From Leptolyngbya sp. NIES-3755 (lineage in GTDB: Bacteria > Cyanobacteriota > Cyanobacteriia > Leptolyngbyales > Leptolyngbyaceae): a stretch of 64,000 bases of DNA. The stretch is from assembly GCA_001548435.1 (NCBI GenBank), contig AP017308.1, positions 6,023,030 to 6,087,029 of the forward strand. The letters run 5' to 3'. How positions within the stretch are numbered: the first letter of the stretch is position 1; each line of letters starts with the position of its first letter. This document shows, in pieces, positions 1-9,109 of this stretch. The translations under genes were made by a program, and so were the position numbers. The notes under the pieces are model-generated. The model was given only the letters and a program-made list of their open reading frames with translations, made no database searches and was not told the origin of the DNA.

Positions 1-732
1 CACATGTGCTAAATCTACGATCGCATCAAGAGAGACAATTCGAGCCGCGCCCTTAAGCGAATGAGCTGCCCGCATCAATGTTTCTAGCGCTTGTCCAGAT
101 TGAGAATTGTCTTCTAATGCTAGTACTCCCTCATTGAGAACAATAATCTGTGCTTCTGCTTCCAACCGAAACAAATCCATCATCGAACTATCGACACTAG
201 GCGGAGCGGATACTTCAGAAGATTTAGGAATTTCGGGCATTGTAATCGATGCGGGCAATGATTCAATTGCAGTCTCAGCCCTAGATAGCTCTGCTGGAAG
301 TTCAGACAACGGAGCGATCGCATTTTCGATCTTTGTATTCTCTTTCAATGCCGCGATCGCTTTAAGAGCCGTTTGAATCATGCCGAGATTCCAGGAATGC
401 TCATTCAACCAGCGATCGAGATCTTCAGTCGCAGCTTTGCTCATATTCAGTAAAAAGCGGCTTGCATGAAGCAGATTCTCGATTTGATCATCGGAAAGCG
501 TTACGGTTTGGGCTGTGAGTAAGCTTTGATAAATTAAATCGGCAAACTTAGCGATCGCATCGAGCTTAATCAGGCGGGCGGCTCCTCGAATGGCATGTAT
601 TGATTGACAACCTCGATCGAGATCTGGCATCGAGGCTGGCTGTGTTTTGAGCACCGACAGGGCTTCGAGCAAGATCGCAACCTGAGCTTCAACCTCGCGA
701 CAAAACAGTTCTAGCTTTGAGTAAGTGTTCAT
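1..732 (-). CDS. CheA-type histidine kinase, WspE-like (3' part beyond window)
   Basis: This is the N-terminal 244 codons of a CheA-like kinase whose remainder lies left of position 1. Two histidine phosphotransfer (Hpt) domains are visible. The first, near residue 45, reads QSIHAIRGAARL; the second, near the window edge, reads AHSLKGAARIVSLDA. They are joined by a Ser/Pro/Glu-rich linker. In such proteins the Hpt histidine takes phosphate from the kinase domain and passes it to a receiver. The ATG at 732 follows the stop of the upstream CheW gene by 3 bases, so the two are surely co-transcribed. Gene order and the CheW partner resemble the Pseudomonas Wsp system, in which WspE drives a diguanylate cyclase. 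The catalytic, CheW-like and any receiver domains are outside the window, so the hybrid nature is inferred. An N-terminal second Hpt is an addition relative to WspE as I remember it. Confidence 0.88.
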   Translation of the reverse strand, partial: MNTYSKLELFCREVEAQVAILLEALSVLKTQPASMPDLDRGCQSIHAIRGAARLIKLDAIAKFADLIYQSLLTAQTVTLSDDQIENLLHASRFLLNMSKAATEDLDRWLNEHSWNLGMIQTALKAIAALKENTKIENAIAPLSELPAELSRAETAIESLPASITMPEIPKSSEVSAPPSVDSSMMDLFRLEAEAQIIVLNEGVLALEDNSQSGQALETLMRAAHSLKGAARIVSLDAIVDLAHV

Positions 733-735
733 CGC

Positions 736-1458
736 TTATAGAATCTTGTGATTTAGCGTGTAAAACAGCAATTCAGAGTCGAGATAGTTCACTTTCTGAC
801 CCTGCCAATGCACAATCCCTTGAGTGTAAGCTTCCGACGCTTTTGCAACAACGATCGGAGCATCGCGGAGTTCAGACAAATGAAAGCGAAATACTCCGTA
901 CACTTCATTCACCGGGAATACCCACTTTTCATCTCCTTGTCCCGCCAGAATCATTCGCTTGGACAGACTGGAATGGGTTGAGTCATCCTCGTCGGGTTCT
1001 AGATTCAGCAAATGACTCAGTGAAGCACACAGAACAGTTTCGCCGCGAATGTTGACCAGTCCAAGAAACAGTTCATTGCTGCGATGGGGTACAGGTTGAA
1101 TCACACAGGGCGGCGTGACTTCTTGTAACACTCGCACAGGCAGCGAAAGCCGTTCATTACCTAACCGAAAAATGATCACAGAAATTGCATCTGCGGTCCG
1201 AACGATCGTGCCATCACTCTCTGCATCTTCTGAATCCGTAGGCACTTCAACTAGAATATCAACCCATTCATCGAGATAGTTCTGCGGCGGTTCGCGCTTG
1301 AGTAAACTATCTCCTGCCGCTGCATAAACCGGACAATCATAGCAGTGCATTACAGTGGCTAACTGATCACAAGAGCGATCGCCCATGACTCCGATGCGAT
1401 TCCAGCAATCATCGAGCGGGGCTGGCTCGATTGAAGTCGATAATTCGTGCATGATCAT
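736..1458 (-). CDS. CheW-like scaffold protein, WspD-type
   Basis: A 240-residue CheW-family adaptor that would couple the receptor at 1466-2998 to the CheA at 1-732. The C-terminal CheW domain (about residues 85-230) contains the strands FRLGNERLSLPV and LGLVNIRGE, the latter typical of the receptor/kinase binding face. The N-terminal extension has DDCWNRIGVMGDRSC and a C-x2-C pair in HCYDCPVYAAAG, a cysteine-bearing segment characteristic of WspD-like CheW proteins. I chose the ATG at 1458 (next ATG 1452), 8 bases after the receptor stop. The frame stays open to 1515, but that would overlap the receptor gene by about 50 bases. No strong Shine-Dalgarno site is seen, consistent with translational coupling to the upstream gene. 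Confidence 0.85.
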   Translation of the reverse strand: MIMHELSTSIEPAPLDDCWNRIGVMGDRSCDQLATVMHCYDCPVYAAAGDSLLKREPPQNYLDEWVDILVEVPTDSEDAESDGTIVRTADAISVIIFRLGNERLSLPVRVLQEVTPPCVIQPVPHRSNELFLGLVNIRGETVLCASLSHLLNLEPDEDDSTHSSLSKRMILAGQGDEKWVFPVNEVYGVFRFHLSELRDAPIVVAKASEAYTQGIVHWQGQKVNYLDSELLFYTLNHKIL

Positions 1459-1465
1459 GGTTCCA

Positions 1466-2998
1466 TTAACGAGCGCGAGTGATTTCGCGGCGGAGTCCTT
1501 GTGCTGCATCATCAAGCTGATCTAATGCACTATTAGTTTCTCGTAGCGCATCTACGGTTTGATGAGATGCCTGACTCAGTTGCTCCATCGCTTCACTGAT
1601 TTGAGAGGCACTTTCTGATTGAGATTCCATGTTCTGGCTCACTTGCTCGAAACGTGGTGGCAAGCTTTGAACTTGCTGAATCACTTTTGCAACTTGATCT
1701 CCGATTTTGCTCACGCGATCGGCACTATCGCCAACCGATTTGTTAAATTTATCCATTTCCATCACGCCCACCGAAACTGCCGATTGCATATCTTTGACGA
1801 TTTGTTCGATTTCGAGGGTAGCAACGGCGGTTTGATTTGCAAGACGGCGAATTTCACGCGCTACGACAGCAAATCCGGCTCCGTACTCTCCTGCTTTTTC
1901 GGCTTCGATCGCTGCGTTGAGTGAAAGCAAACTCGTTTGATCCGCAACTTTGGTAATGGTTACGACGACATTGTTAATGTTGTTTGCTTTGGCACTCATT
2001 ACACCGAGCTTGGATGAAATTGCTGCGGTCGCATCGGTTAAATGTCGCATCACGTCTTCCATTTCGACCAGTTCATCCTGGCTATCATTGGCGGAGATTG
2101 CTGTCGTTTGTGCCATTTCTGCAACTTGCTCCATGGTTCTGACTAACTGTTTCGAGGTCGATGCGATCGTTTGAGCGGTGGCAGTCACTTCATTGGTCGA
2201 AGCAAGTTGTTCGGCAACCGTCGCTTCGAGTTCTTTCCCGGATGCTGCAATCTGAGTCGCAGAAGTTGTAATCTGTACGACCGATTGCTGTAGGCGACGA
2301 ATTAAAGCATTACCGAGGTAGCGTCCGAGAAAGATCGCGGTTGCAGGTCCAAACAAGATTGCCAAAATGGTCCAAGATCTCGCTTGATTGACATCTTGCT
2401 CCGCGACTTTCTCAGCTTGTCCTGCAACTTCTTCGTTGATTCTCAATGAGTCGAGGAGTGATGCGGTTGCGGCTTCAAAAGTAACGCGATTGGCTCTGGC
2501 TCGATCGCGGAGCTGATTGAGCACATTCGGGACGGGCGCGTTCGGATCGATCGGGGTCGCTTGAGTGTTGTTTAGATTCTGACTGAGCTTGATATATTCT
2601 TCGTGATCAGACTTCCAGCGGTTCCAGTTCTCTAAGAGCTTTTTATAGTTCCGCTCTTCTTCTTCGGTGCGTGGGGTTGCTTCGTACTGTTTGAAGCCTT
2701 GATCAATTTGCAGCCATGCTTTTTTGATGCGATCGAATTCTGTTTGGCGCTCTTGTGGACTAAGACCCGGAATCAACAAAGCACGTTCTGACGATTCGAT
2801 CTGAGTTTGTCCTTCGTTTACTTTCCACAGTCCAACTAGGCTAGGTAGACTGTTATTTCCCAACGTATCAATTCCGAGACTCAATCGATAAGTGCTTACA
2901 AGTCCCACAAAGGAGACAATCAGCACTAACACGCCCATGAACACAAAGGCGGTCATCATTCGAGCTTTTAGAGATTTGTTCTTCATGAAATAGTTCAT
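1466..2998 (-). CDS. Methyl-accepting chemotaxis receptor, WspA-like
   Basis: A 510-residue transmembrane chemoreceptor. Membrane helix 1 (about residues 14-36) and helix 2 (about 207-227) bracket a mostly helical extracytoplasmic domain of the four-helix-bundle type. The cytoplasmic half is a long coiled coil with the conserved signalling tip [19 protein letters not shown], which binds CheW and CheA. The flanking stretch with DQTSLLS and [13 protein letters not shown] is close to that of WspA-type receptors. I do not see a canonical HAMP domain after helix 2; the bundle starts almost at once. The gene lies between the CheR (ends 3019) and the second CheW, in one minus-strand operon. The ligand is unknown; WspA itself responds to surface contact. 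Confidence 0.9.
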   Translation of the reverse strand: MNYFMKNKSLKARMMTAFVFMGVLVLIVSFVGLVSTYRLSLGIDTLGNNSLPSLVGLWKVNEGQTQIESSERALLIPGLSPQERQTEFDRIKKAWLQIDQGFKQYEATPRTEEEERNYKKLLENWNRWKSDHEEYIKLSQNLNNTQATPIDPNAPVPNVLNQLRDRARANRVTFEAATASLLDSLRINEEVAGQAEKVAEQDVNQARSWTILAILFGPATAIFLGRYLGNALIRRLQQSVVQITTSATQIAASGKELEATVAEQLASTNEVTATAQTIASTSKQLVRTMEQVAEMAQTTAISANDSQDELVEMEDVMRHLTDATAAISSKLGVMSAKANNINNVVVTITKVADQTSLLSLNAAIEAEKAGEYGAGFAVVAREIRRLANQTAVATLEIEQIVKDMQSAVSVGVMEMDKFNKSVGDSADRVSKIGDQVAKVIQQVQSLPPRFEQVSQNMESQSESASQISEAMEQLSQASHQTVDALRETNSALDQLDDAAQGLRREITRAR

Positions 2999-3018
2999 TG
3001 TCGCTGTTCCTGAAACAG

Positions 3019-4170
3019 TTAAGGTTTTAGATTCTGAATTCGCTGCTGAAGCAGTTTTGCACCTTGAAGATCGCCGCGACCTTCTTTGAGTAAGGCAAGG
3101 GAAAGTAAAGCATTGTAGTGATTTGGATTTAGATACAGTGCTTTCTGAAAGTAGCGCTCGGCATGAATGATCTCAGCTTTCACTTGATGCAATGTTCCCA
3201 AGAGGTTGTACACGTCTGGATTGGTACAGTCTTGCTGTAGATGCGCCTGACACTGTGCGATCGCAGCTTCGATTTGTCCCATATCTGCCAACTGTCGAGC
3301 AAGTTCTAGATTGGTCAGCGGTTGTTTTTTAGGCTTCGATCGAACTCTAGATTTCGGAATAGTTTGCGGCAAATCAGGTGGCACTTCTCGATAGTTAGAA
3401 ACGCTCGGTTTGGTTGATTTCTGAAAAGCAAATGTAAATGGTTGGCGAACAGAGGTAAATTTGCCTCCTGGAACTTTGGCTGTTTCTGATGCGCCAACAA
3501 ATAACAATCCGTTCGGTAACAATAGCTGTTCTAAAGTGTTGAAGACTTGAGTGCAAGCAGCACGATCTAAGTAGATTAGTAAATTACGGCAAAAGATCAC
3601 ATCATAAGCAGGTTGAGCCACTGAAAACGCGGTGAGTAAATTCGCTTGACGGAAATTCACCGTTTTGCGAAGCGTCGGAGCAATTTCATCTCCGTCCTGT
3701 GTCGATCGAAAGTAGCGATCGCGATCAATCCAAGCTTCACCCCGAAATGAATTTTTGCCGTAGATTCCTCGTTTTGCTTTGGTAATTGCAACCTGACTAA
3801 TATCGATCGCATCAATGCTAAATTGCTCGATCGATAGACCTGCCTCGATCAGTGAAATCGCGATCGAATAAGGTTCTTCACCAGTCGAACAAGGTGCACT
3901 GAGTACCCGGATTGATTCACGCGATCGGACTTGCTCGATCAGAAACTCAAACGGTTTACGATCGCGAAAAAAATAGGTTTCTGGGACAACAATCTGTTCG
4001 ATCAATGCTTCTAATGCTTGCGGTGATGTTTTTAGAACACTGAAATAAGCATCAAAATCTGTTGAATTCCACTGGGTTGAAATCGCTCGTGTCAATTTGC
4101 GGGTTCCGATCACTTCAACATCAATTCCCATCGTTTGGCTCAGAAGAGTTGCGATCGCGCTGATGCTCAT
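3019..4170 (-). CDS. CheR protein-glutamate methyltransferase with TPR tail, WspC-like
   Basis: A 383-residue SAM-dependent methyltransferase expected to methylate glutamates of the neighbouring receptor. The N-terminal helical CheR domain has [16 protein letters not shown]. The SAM-binding core has the cysteine-containing [14 protein letters not shown], followed by [13 protein letters not shown] and VGASETA. After a basic linker, the last 100 residues hold two to three tetratricopeptide repeats ([35 protein letters not shown]), the arrangement found in WspC/FrzF-type CheR proteins. The start overlaps the end of the upstream CheW by 4 bases (ATGA), indicating translational coupling. Confidence 0.93.
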   Translation of the reverse strand: MSISAIATLLSQTMGIDVEVIGTRKLTRAISTQWNSTDFDAYFSVLKTSPQALEALIEQIVVPETYFFRDRKPFEFLIEQVRSRESIRVLSAPCSTGEEPYSIAISLIEAGLSIEQFSIDAIDISQVAITKAKRGIYGKNSFRGEAWIDRDRYFRSTQDGDEIAPTLRKTVNFRQANLLTAFSVAQPAYDVIFCRNLLIYLDRAACTQVFNTLEQLLLPNGLLFVGASETAKVPGGKFTSVRQPFTFAFQKSTKPSVSNYREVPPDLPQTIPKSRVRSKPKKQPLTNLELARQLADMGQIEAAIAQCQAHLQQDCTNPDVYNLLGTLHQVKAEIIHAERYFQKALYLNPNHYNALLSLALLKEGRGDLQGAKLLQQRIQNLKP

Positions 4171-4631
4171 TGGAGTTGGGTCTCTCTTGCTGCTAAGTAA
4201 ATCTGCTGCACATCGCTGAAGAGTCGATCTACATGAATTTGCTGAATCATGCCGCGATCGTCAAGAATCATTCCGCCTAAATACGGAGCGGCATTCATGT
4301 GAACCGTGTTCGACTCTACGAATTTTGCTTTAGGCTTATCGAGCGTTTGAATCACCTCCTCAGCAAGCAGTCCCAAATACGGAACCGCAGTTGCTTCTGA
4401 GGATTTCACAATCATGATCCGCGTACTCAGTAGAAAACGACTCGATGTGCCTTGAATCAAATGAGACAAATCCACAACAGGCGCGATCGTGCCTCGATAG
4501 TTCAAGAGTCCTGGAACATACTGAGGAACATGATGAAGCTTTCTCAATGGCACACTGGGAATCACCTCAACCACATGAGAACTGTCGATCGCGTAATACT
4601 CATGCCCTACAGAGAACAATAACAGCAGCAT
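4167..4631 (-). CDS. CheW-like scaffold protein, WspB-type, first gene of operon
   Basis: A 154-residue protein consisting almost entirely of one CheW domain: an N-terminal strand LLFSVGHEYYAID, the receptor-binding VPQYVPGLLNYRGTIAPVVDL, and a late GLLAEEV segment. It is the first gene of the minus-strand chemosensory operon and overlaps the CheR start by 4 bases. It probably joins receptor arrays together with the second CheW; having two CheW adaptors of different length (this short one, and the extended one at 736-1458) is also a feature of Wsp operons (WspB and WspD). No good ribosome-binding site is visible before the ATG at 4631. Confidence 0.9.
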   Translation of the reverse strand: MLLLLFSVGHEYYAIDSSHVVEVIPSVPLRKLHHVPQYVPGLLNYRGTIAPVVDLSHLIQGTSSRFLLSTRIMIVKSSEATAVPYLGLLAEEVIQTLDKPKAKFVESNTVHMNAAPYLGGMILDDRGMIQQIHVDRLFSDVQQIYLAARETQLQ

Positions 4632-4651
4632 CGCTATTCATCTGATTTTCG

Positions 4652-4682
4652 ACACTGCCAGTGTTCCCAGGTCTACTTTATA
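4652..4682 (-). promoter_or_regulatory. Putative promoter and palindromic operator of the Wsp-like operon
   Basis: Upstream of the first CheW gene a -10-like TATAAAGT is read on the minus strand (plus positions 4675-4682). Just downstream, at 4652-4664, lies the perfect 13-base palindrome ACACTGCCAGTGT, with 6-base arms. Its position next to the likely transcription start would suit repressor binding. No convincing -35 was found. This is inference from position and symmetry only. Confidence 0.3.
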
Positions 4683-4747
4683 AAAAACACATGAATTTGC
4701 TTGATTAGTCAGTGTAACTTCGGAGATCTCAGTATTTTCCGGTTTGG

Positions 4748-6190
4748 CTAGATCCCAAAAATTGCCCCGATGCGTTTACGAATTTGAATCAAGGGGGGTT
4801 CATCCTGACTTCCGACTTTAATACCTAACCGCTCTAAGCTATCTTGTCGCTGCACTAACTCTTCTGAAATTCGATCGGCAAGTTCCTGATGTCTTCTGAG
4901 CAAGCTCTGTAGATTTCCACGATCGACGACAAACAGTGTGGTTTCTTCCAAGGTTCGCAGCGTTGCTGTTCGAGGCGTTCCCATTAACAGAGACATTTCC
5001 CCGATAAACTCGCCAGCTTCACGGATAGCAACATGTTTTCCGATCGATTCAACAATCACATCGACTGAGCCAGACAGAATAATGTAGAACGAGTCCCCCG
5101 GATCATTTTCGCGGCAAATCACTTGATCAGGTGGAAGCGTCTTTTGATGACCTTCTTCGATGATATGTCTGAGTTCAATATCATTCAGATTGGCAAAATA
5201 GCTGACTTTGCGAAGTAAATCTTTTAGTGTAATGGCAGTCGATCGAGTAATTTTCTGATTCGTTGCAAGTTCTCCAACCGGAATCGAATCTGCAATTTCT
5301 CTCGCTTGTTCAACACTAATCACCATTCGATTGCTCGGATAGGTAATGCCATACTCTCGAAACTTTGCTTGTACCAAGAACAGTAGAGCGCTTTTGATTG
5401 AACTTCTTCGTCTAGGTTGCGTAATCCAGAATTCCATTTCAAACAAGAACGCACCATTATCAATACTTCTAAAAAAGACTTGAGGACGCGGTGAAGCGAG
5501 AATATTTGGCTCCTCATGGGCTGCGGCAAGCAACGCCTCTGTCACTAGCATTGAATCATTAGTATCTGCAACCGAAATCCGAATCGAAATACAGCAGTTT
5601 GGGTCTTGGTGCGTCCAGTTGATTACGCTATTGTTCGCAAGACTGCTATTTGGCAGAAATACAGCGAATCCGTTCCCTGTGCGAATGATTGTCGATCGTA
5701 GTGAAATTCGCTCAACCGTTCCGAAAACGCTTCCCACTTCAACAAAATCACCAACTCGAACCGGTTGCTCTAATAGTAGGATGATTCCACTAATAAAGTT
5801 ATTCGCTAAATTCTGGAAGCCAATCCCGATCGCTAACCCGATCGCGCCTGCGAACACTGTCAGTGAGCTAAGGTTAATTCCAGCCGAATCGAGCACAAAG
5901 AAGAATCCTGCGATCGTAAAAATATAGCTGGCTAACGAAGACAGAGATTCGCGAGTCCCCAGTTCTAGTCCAAATCCTGGGAGAATGCGCTTTTTGATCA
6001 CCTGCTTGATGATTCGCGAAAAGACCATCACGCAGCCGATTTGGAGCACAAGCAGCGATAAAGACGCAAATGACAGTCGAACTCCCCCGATCTGTATCAA
6101 GGTAAAATTGAACAGTCCTAAAAGATCGTCTAGGGAATCCGGTAAGGTTGCATTTTCACCGAGTACGGCGAGATGAATAGAGTCGATCAT
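4748..6190 (-). CDS. MscS-family mechanosensitive channel with cyclic-nucleotide-binding domain
   Basis: A 480-residue inner-membrane channel. Hydrophobic segments lie at about residues 25-60 and 85-150. The pore-lining MscS helix is Gly/Ala-rich (AGAIGLAIGIGFQNLANN), followed by the beta domain with VGDFVEVGSVFGTVE and FLPNSSLANNSVINW. The last 120 residues are a cNMP-binding domain: DPGDSFYIILSGSVDV, GEFIGEMSLL and TPRTATLRT form the phosphate-binding cassette. MscS channels release solutes on hypo-osmotic shock; the added domain suggests gating or modulation by cAMP/cGMP, an inference. The ATG at 6190 has a GGAA four bases upstream. It stands alone between the chemosensory operon and the nucleotidyltransferase gene. 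Confidence 0.92.
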   Translation of the reverse strand: MIDSIHLAVLGENATLPDSLDDLLGLFNFTLIQIGGVRLSFASLSLLVLQIGCVMVFSRIIKQVIKKRILPGFGLELGTRESLSSLASYIFTIAGFFFVLDSAGINLSSLTVFAGAIGLAIGIGFQNLANNFISGIILLLEQPVRVGDFVEVGSVFGTVERISLRSTIIRTGNGFAVFLPNSSLANNSVINWTHQDPNCCISIRISVADTNDSMLVTEALLAAAHEEPNILASPRPQVFFRSIDNGAFLFEMEFWITQPRRRSSIKSALLFLVQAKFREYGITYPSNRMVISVEQAREIADSIPVGELATNQKITRSTAITLKDLLRKVSYFANLNDIELRHIIEEGHQKTLPPDQVICRENDPGDSFYIILSGSVDVIVESIGKHVAIREAGEFIGEMSLLMGTPRTATLRTLEETTLFVVDRGNLQSLLRRHQELADRISEELVQRQDSLERLGIKVGSQDEPPLIQIRKRIGAIFGI

Positions 6191-6264
6191 GATTTCCAGG
6201 GAAAACGGTTTTCTGCCAGAATTCCCTGGTTTGATGTCGATAGAATCAGTCTAGACAAACAACT

Positions 6265-7242
6265 CTATTGATTGAATCGGTGCATGAGTTGTGCATACTG
6301 CGATCGCTTCGTTGCTGCTCGATCGATAATTTGCGCCCATCGAATCGAGGTAAAAGCCTGCCATTGTGGAGATTGTTGAATTTCCTCGATCGGAATTGCG
6401 GTCTCAATCTCAATACCGTACTGATACCAAGCATTTAGACCTGCATCTGTCCAGATATTATCTGCGATTCGCTCGATCGCATTAAGTAACGATCGTGTAG
6501 ATTGATTCGCAAGCTGTGAAGTCAAAAAAGCTCTTAAAATCAGAACTGCTAATCGAACGTGCTTCTCATCTTGTCGAGCAGTCTGATCCAAACTCCGCAA
6601 ACATTTAAGCTTACTTTCCAAACATAGCAATGGATGTAAAACCTTTAACTGAACGCCAGAGAGCGAATCTGTTCCCAGGAACGGCAAAGCAGTATTAACA
6701 ATCTCAGTATCATTCAATCCATACACAGAAGATAAGATATCAATTCGGAATGGTCGATCTTGCCAGTTGAGTATCACAACATCCGCATTGGGAGAAGGAT
6801 CAAAGTTCTTTGCAAGAGTCAGTGTTCCAGATAATACCTCCGAGCATTGACCTGCTTCGAGTCGTCCGCCAAAAAGATCCAAATCCAGACTTGCAAAGGG
6901 CTGAAGTTTATCCCATTCTGGTGTTGGTTGATAATACTGCATTGCCCATAAATTGATCGCCTGACCCCCCACAATTACTAAATTGATCTCAGCTTGTTGA
7001 AGCTGTTGCAATACAGTCTTAAGAGTATCAGGCGTAAGTGGAGACATGACACAATTTGTTGAGGGAAAGTCAGCGGATCGATCGATATCCCGCTGATCAA
7101 TCTGGACTTGCCACAATTCGGCGTGTAGTGTTTGATTGACCTGACTTTGAGCCTCAGTGGGAAGAAGTTTGAGCAAGCGCTGTCGAGCCGCGATTTTCTC
7201 GGCTTCTAAAATGTCGATTGGTGATTGAGAAATATCATCCAT
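6265..7242 (-). CDS. Nucleotidyltransferase-fold protein of unknown function
   Basis: A 325-residue protein with the core of a nucleotidyltransferase fold: VIVGGQAINLWA (GG signature, about residues 91-102), SLDLDLFGG (the D-x-D pair, about residue 123), and a third acidic position in FRIDIL. Such folds occur in AbiEii-type toxins, MNT proteins and many uncharacterised enzymes; I cannot tell which applies. The first 65 residues precede the fold and look unrelated to it. An internal ATG at 7047 would start directly before the fold and is a possible true start, but the reading frame is continuous from 7242. No antitoxin-like partner is adjacent: the neighbours are a channel and a divergent HEAT-like operon. 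Confidence 0.7.
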   Translation of the reverse strand: MDDISQSPIDILEAEKIAARQRLLKLLPTEAQSQVNQTLHAELWQVQIDQRDIDRSADFPSTNCVMSPLTPDTLKTVLQQLQQAEINLVIVGGQAINLWAMQYYQPTPEWDKLQPFASLDLDLFGGRLEAGQCSEVLSGTLTLAKNFDPSPNADVVILNWQDRPFRIDILSSVYGLNDTEIVNTALPFLGTDSLSGVQLKVLHPLLCLESKLKCLRSLDQTARQDEKHVRLAVLILRAFLTSQLANQSTRSLLNAIERIADNIWTDAGLNAWYQYGIEIETAIPIEEIQQSPQWQAFTSIRWAQIIDRAATKRSQYAQLMHRFNQ

Positions 7243-7338
7243 AAATAGTATATGCTTACTACAACGGAGGATTGCATTCTCTCATTCTAAACGGCTTACC
7301 TGGGTATTCTGAATCAAGTTTTTAATTGAGAAATTCTG

Positions 7339-8226
7339 ATGTCAGAGCAAACCGATCCGAAACCGACTGATCTTGTCAGGGGTGGTGCAGTTCCACCTCC
7401 GATCGATGCGGTTGTTTTGGGTGGAATTGATGGGCTGAAAGCGAGATTTGGACAAGCGGAGATTGAGCAAAAACGATCGATCCTTTCAGCAGCGCTTCAA
7501 TATGGCGAGGAAGGTTTGGGGCTACTGTGGCGCGGGTTGGAAGATGATAGTTTGAAAGTGCGATCGCATTCCTATTTTTTGCTCAAATCTACAGGCGTAA
7601 AAGCACCTGAATTAGAAATGGGAATCCCTTTGAGAGTGGGCGATCGAATCTATGCAGCCTATCAATCTGCTGTAGCTTACGGTGACGATTGGTACTACAT
7701 TTACAATTTTCTTTATTATGAGGAGGATGCTGAGTGGTTTCGTGAGAATTCTTCTTTCTATCACTCTTGTATAACAAGTGGTGGGGGACAATTTGAATAT
7801 GTTTCTGATGCTCCTGAAGACAACCTAGAAGATGTTAGTGATGAGCCTCATCTGATTGGTTTTTTTATTGAGCAAGCTAGAGCAGAACAAGCCGCAGAAA
7901 CAGCATATCGCGATAAATTCAAGCACCTCGATTGTCAAATTTATGATATCGACCACTCTCGACAACATGAGTTTGACTTGAAAAATTGGGTTGATATCAA
8001 TCAAATCACGGTTGATGTTAACTTTCCTGATGAGCGCGAAGGATGGGGTAATTCTAACTGGCAATACAATTGCTGTGTCTTGATGAGTTTACAAAAACAG
8101 CAGCAATTTGATTTGTTGCAGGAACTTTGGGAGCAATTAGGCTACAGTCCATTAGGATTTGTGCATGAGTATGTGATCGATCGTAATTGTTATCTTCGAC
8201 TCTCAAACTATGAAACAGCAACCTAA
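7339..8226 (+). CDS. HEAT/ARM-like protein with N-terminal LGG motif (paralog 1)
   Basis: A 295-residue soluble protein, first of three tandem paralogs. The N-terminal 80 residues contain VRGGAVPPP, then VVLGGIDGLKARF and helices ending KVRSHSYFLLKS, a module I recognise from many cyanobacterial HEAT-repeat proteins that begin with a DAVLGG-like motif. The middle has SDAPEDN, and the C-terminus has the strongly conserved FVHEYVIDRNCYLRLSN. There is no signal peptide or membrane segment. Its 3' end overlaps the next gene by 17 bases. The function is not established; HEAT-like folds usually mediate protein-protein contacts, so a binding or adaptor role is inferred. Upstream AT-rich sequence 7243-7338 separates it from the divergent nucleotidyltransferase gene and should hold the promoter. 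Confidence 0.8.
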   Translation: MSEQTDPKPTDLVRGGAVPPPIDAVVLGGIDGLKARFGQAEIEQKRSILSAALQYGEEGLGLLWRGLEDDSLKVRSHSYFLLKSTGVKAPELEMGIPLRVGDRIYAAYQSAVAYGDDWYYIYNFLYYEEDAEWFRENSSFYHSCITSGGGQFEYVSDAPEDNLEDVSDEPHLIGFFIEQARAEQAAETAYRDKFKHLDCQIYDIDHSRQHEFDLKNWVDINQITVDVNFPDEREGWGNSNWQYNCCVLMSLQKQQQFDLLQELWEQLGYSPLGFVHEYVIDRNCYLRLSNYETAT

Positions 8227-9109
8227 CAATACAGATGCAATCTTAGGAGATCAAAGTCTACTAAACAGCCTCGTACTGGGCGGAATTGAGGGACTGCGAC
8301 AACGAGTTAAGCTTGCAACTCCAGAGCAAAAGATTGATCTGCTAACCGATACGCTGAACTATGATGCAACTGGAATTGACCTATTAATTGATTTGCTTAA
8401 TGATGCTGAGTTGAAGGTGAGAATCACAGCGTATGAGTTGTTGACGCTGATTGATTCAGAAAAAGCGCGAACTGCGATCGCACAAGGCATTCGATTAAAT
8501 CCGGGCGATCTGATTTATCACGTTTATGAATCGTTAATTGCCTATAACTGTTGCTGGAACTACCTTCAGGTGGTGACTGAGTTTGAAGGCTGGCTCGTGG
8601 AAGAGCATGAACCACCAAAATGGATATCAACTCATTTTGTCAGAGAGCAAGCAGAAGCAGAGGCAGCCAAACTGCACCGGAAACAGGCATACAGCCTCTA
8701 CCTTGGCAACTTTTTACGTCGTAAGTTTGTTACCCATTTTGAGGAGTGGGTGATTGATCACGGCATCTTCGATCGACAGCCTCAAGAATCGGCTTGGGAG
8801 TTTGCAGAACGTCTGAGACAACTCTTCGAGGCGACCGGACATTCTGAACTCATTGTGCAACTCTGGCAGAATCTTCAGAAACAAGACTTTGATGTTGATC
8901 AATGGTTTGCCTCGCTCTCATTTTCTGGGCGATTGTTTGAGGAAAGCGATTCTGATTTCGGCATAAGACTTTCCGAAATTCTCAAAGCCCTTCAATACGA
9001 TGAACAATTCGGGGAACTTTGGGTAGAAGCTGCTGGCAGATTGGCTTTTGTGCATGAAGAAGTCGTGGCAGAAGTCAAACATGTTAACTCGATCGACTTT
9101 GAAATATGA
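8210..9109 (+). CDS. HEAT/ARM-like protein with N-terminal LGG motif (paralog 2, divergent)
   Basis: A 299-residue paralog, the most divergent of the three. It begins with NNTDAILGD and LVLGGIEGLRQRV, followed by a helical repeat ending KVRITAYELLTL. The middle and end share only short elements with the siblings, for example FVREQAEAEAAKL and the C-terminal LAFVHEEV; the conserved DRNCYLRLSN tail is absent. The ATG lies inside the end of the previous gene (17-base overlap) without its own clear Shine-Dalgarno site, and its own end overlaps the third paralog by 4 bases (ATGA). This arrangement points to translational coupling and perhaps fixed stoichiometry. Function unknown. Confidence 0.78.
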   Translation: MKQQPNNTDAILGDQSLLNSLVLGGIEGLRQRVKLATPEQKIDLLTDTLNYDATGIDLLIDLLNDAELKVRITAYELLTLIDSEKARTAIAQGIRLNPGDLIYHVYESLIAYNCCWNYLQVVTEFEGWLVEEHEPPKWISTHFVREQAEAEAAKLHRKQAYSLYLGNFLRRKFVTHFEEWVIDHGIFDRQPQESAWEFAERLRQLFEATGHSELIVQLWQNLQKQDFDVDQWFASLSFSGRLFEESDSDFGIRLSEILKALQYDEQFGELWVEAAGRLAFVHEEVVAEVKHVNSIDFEI

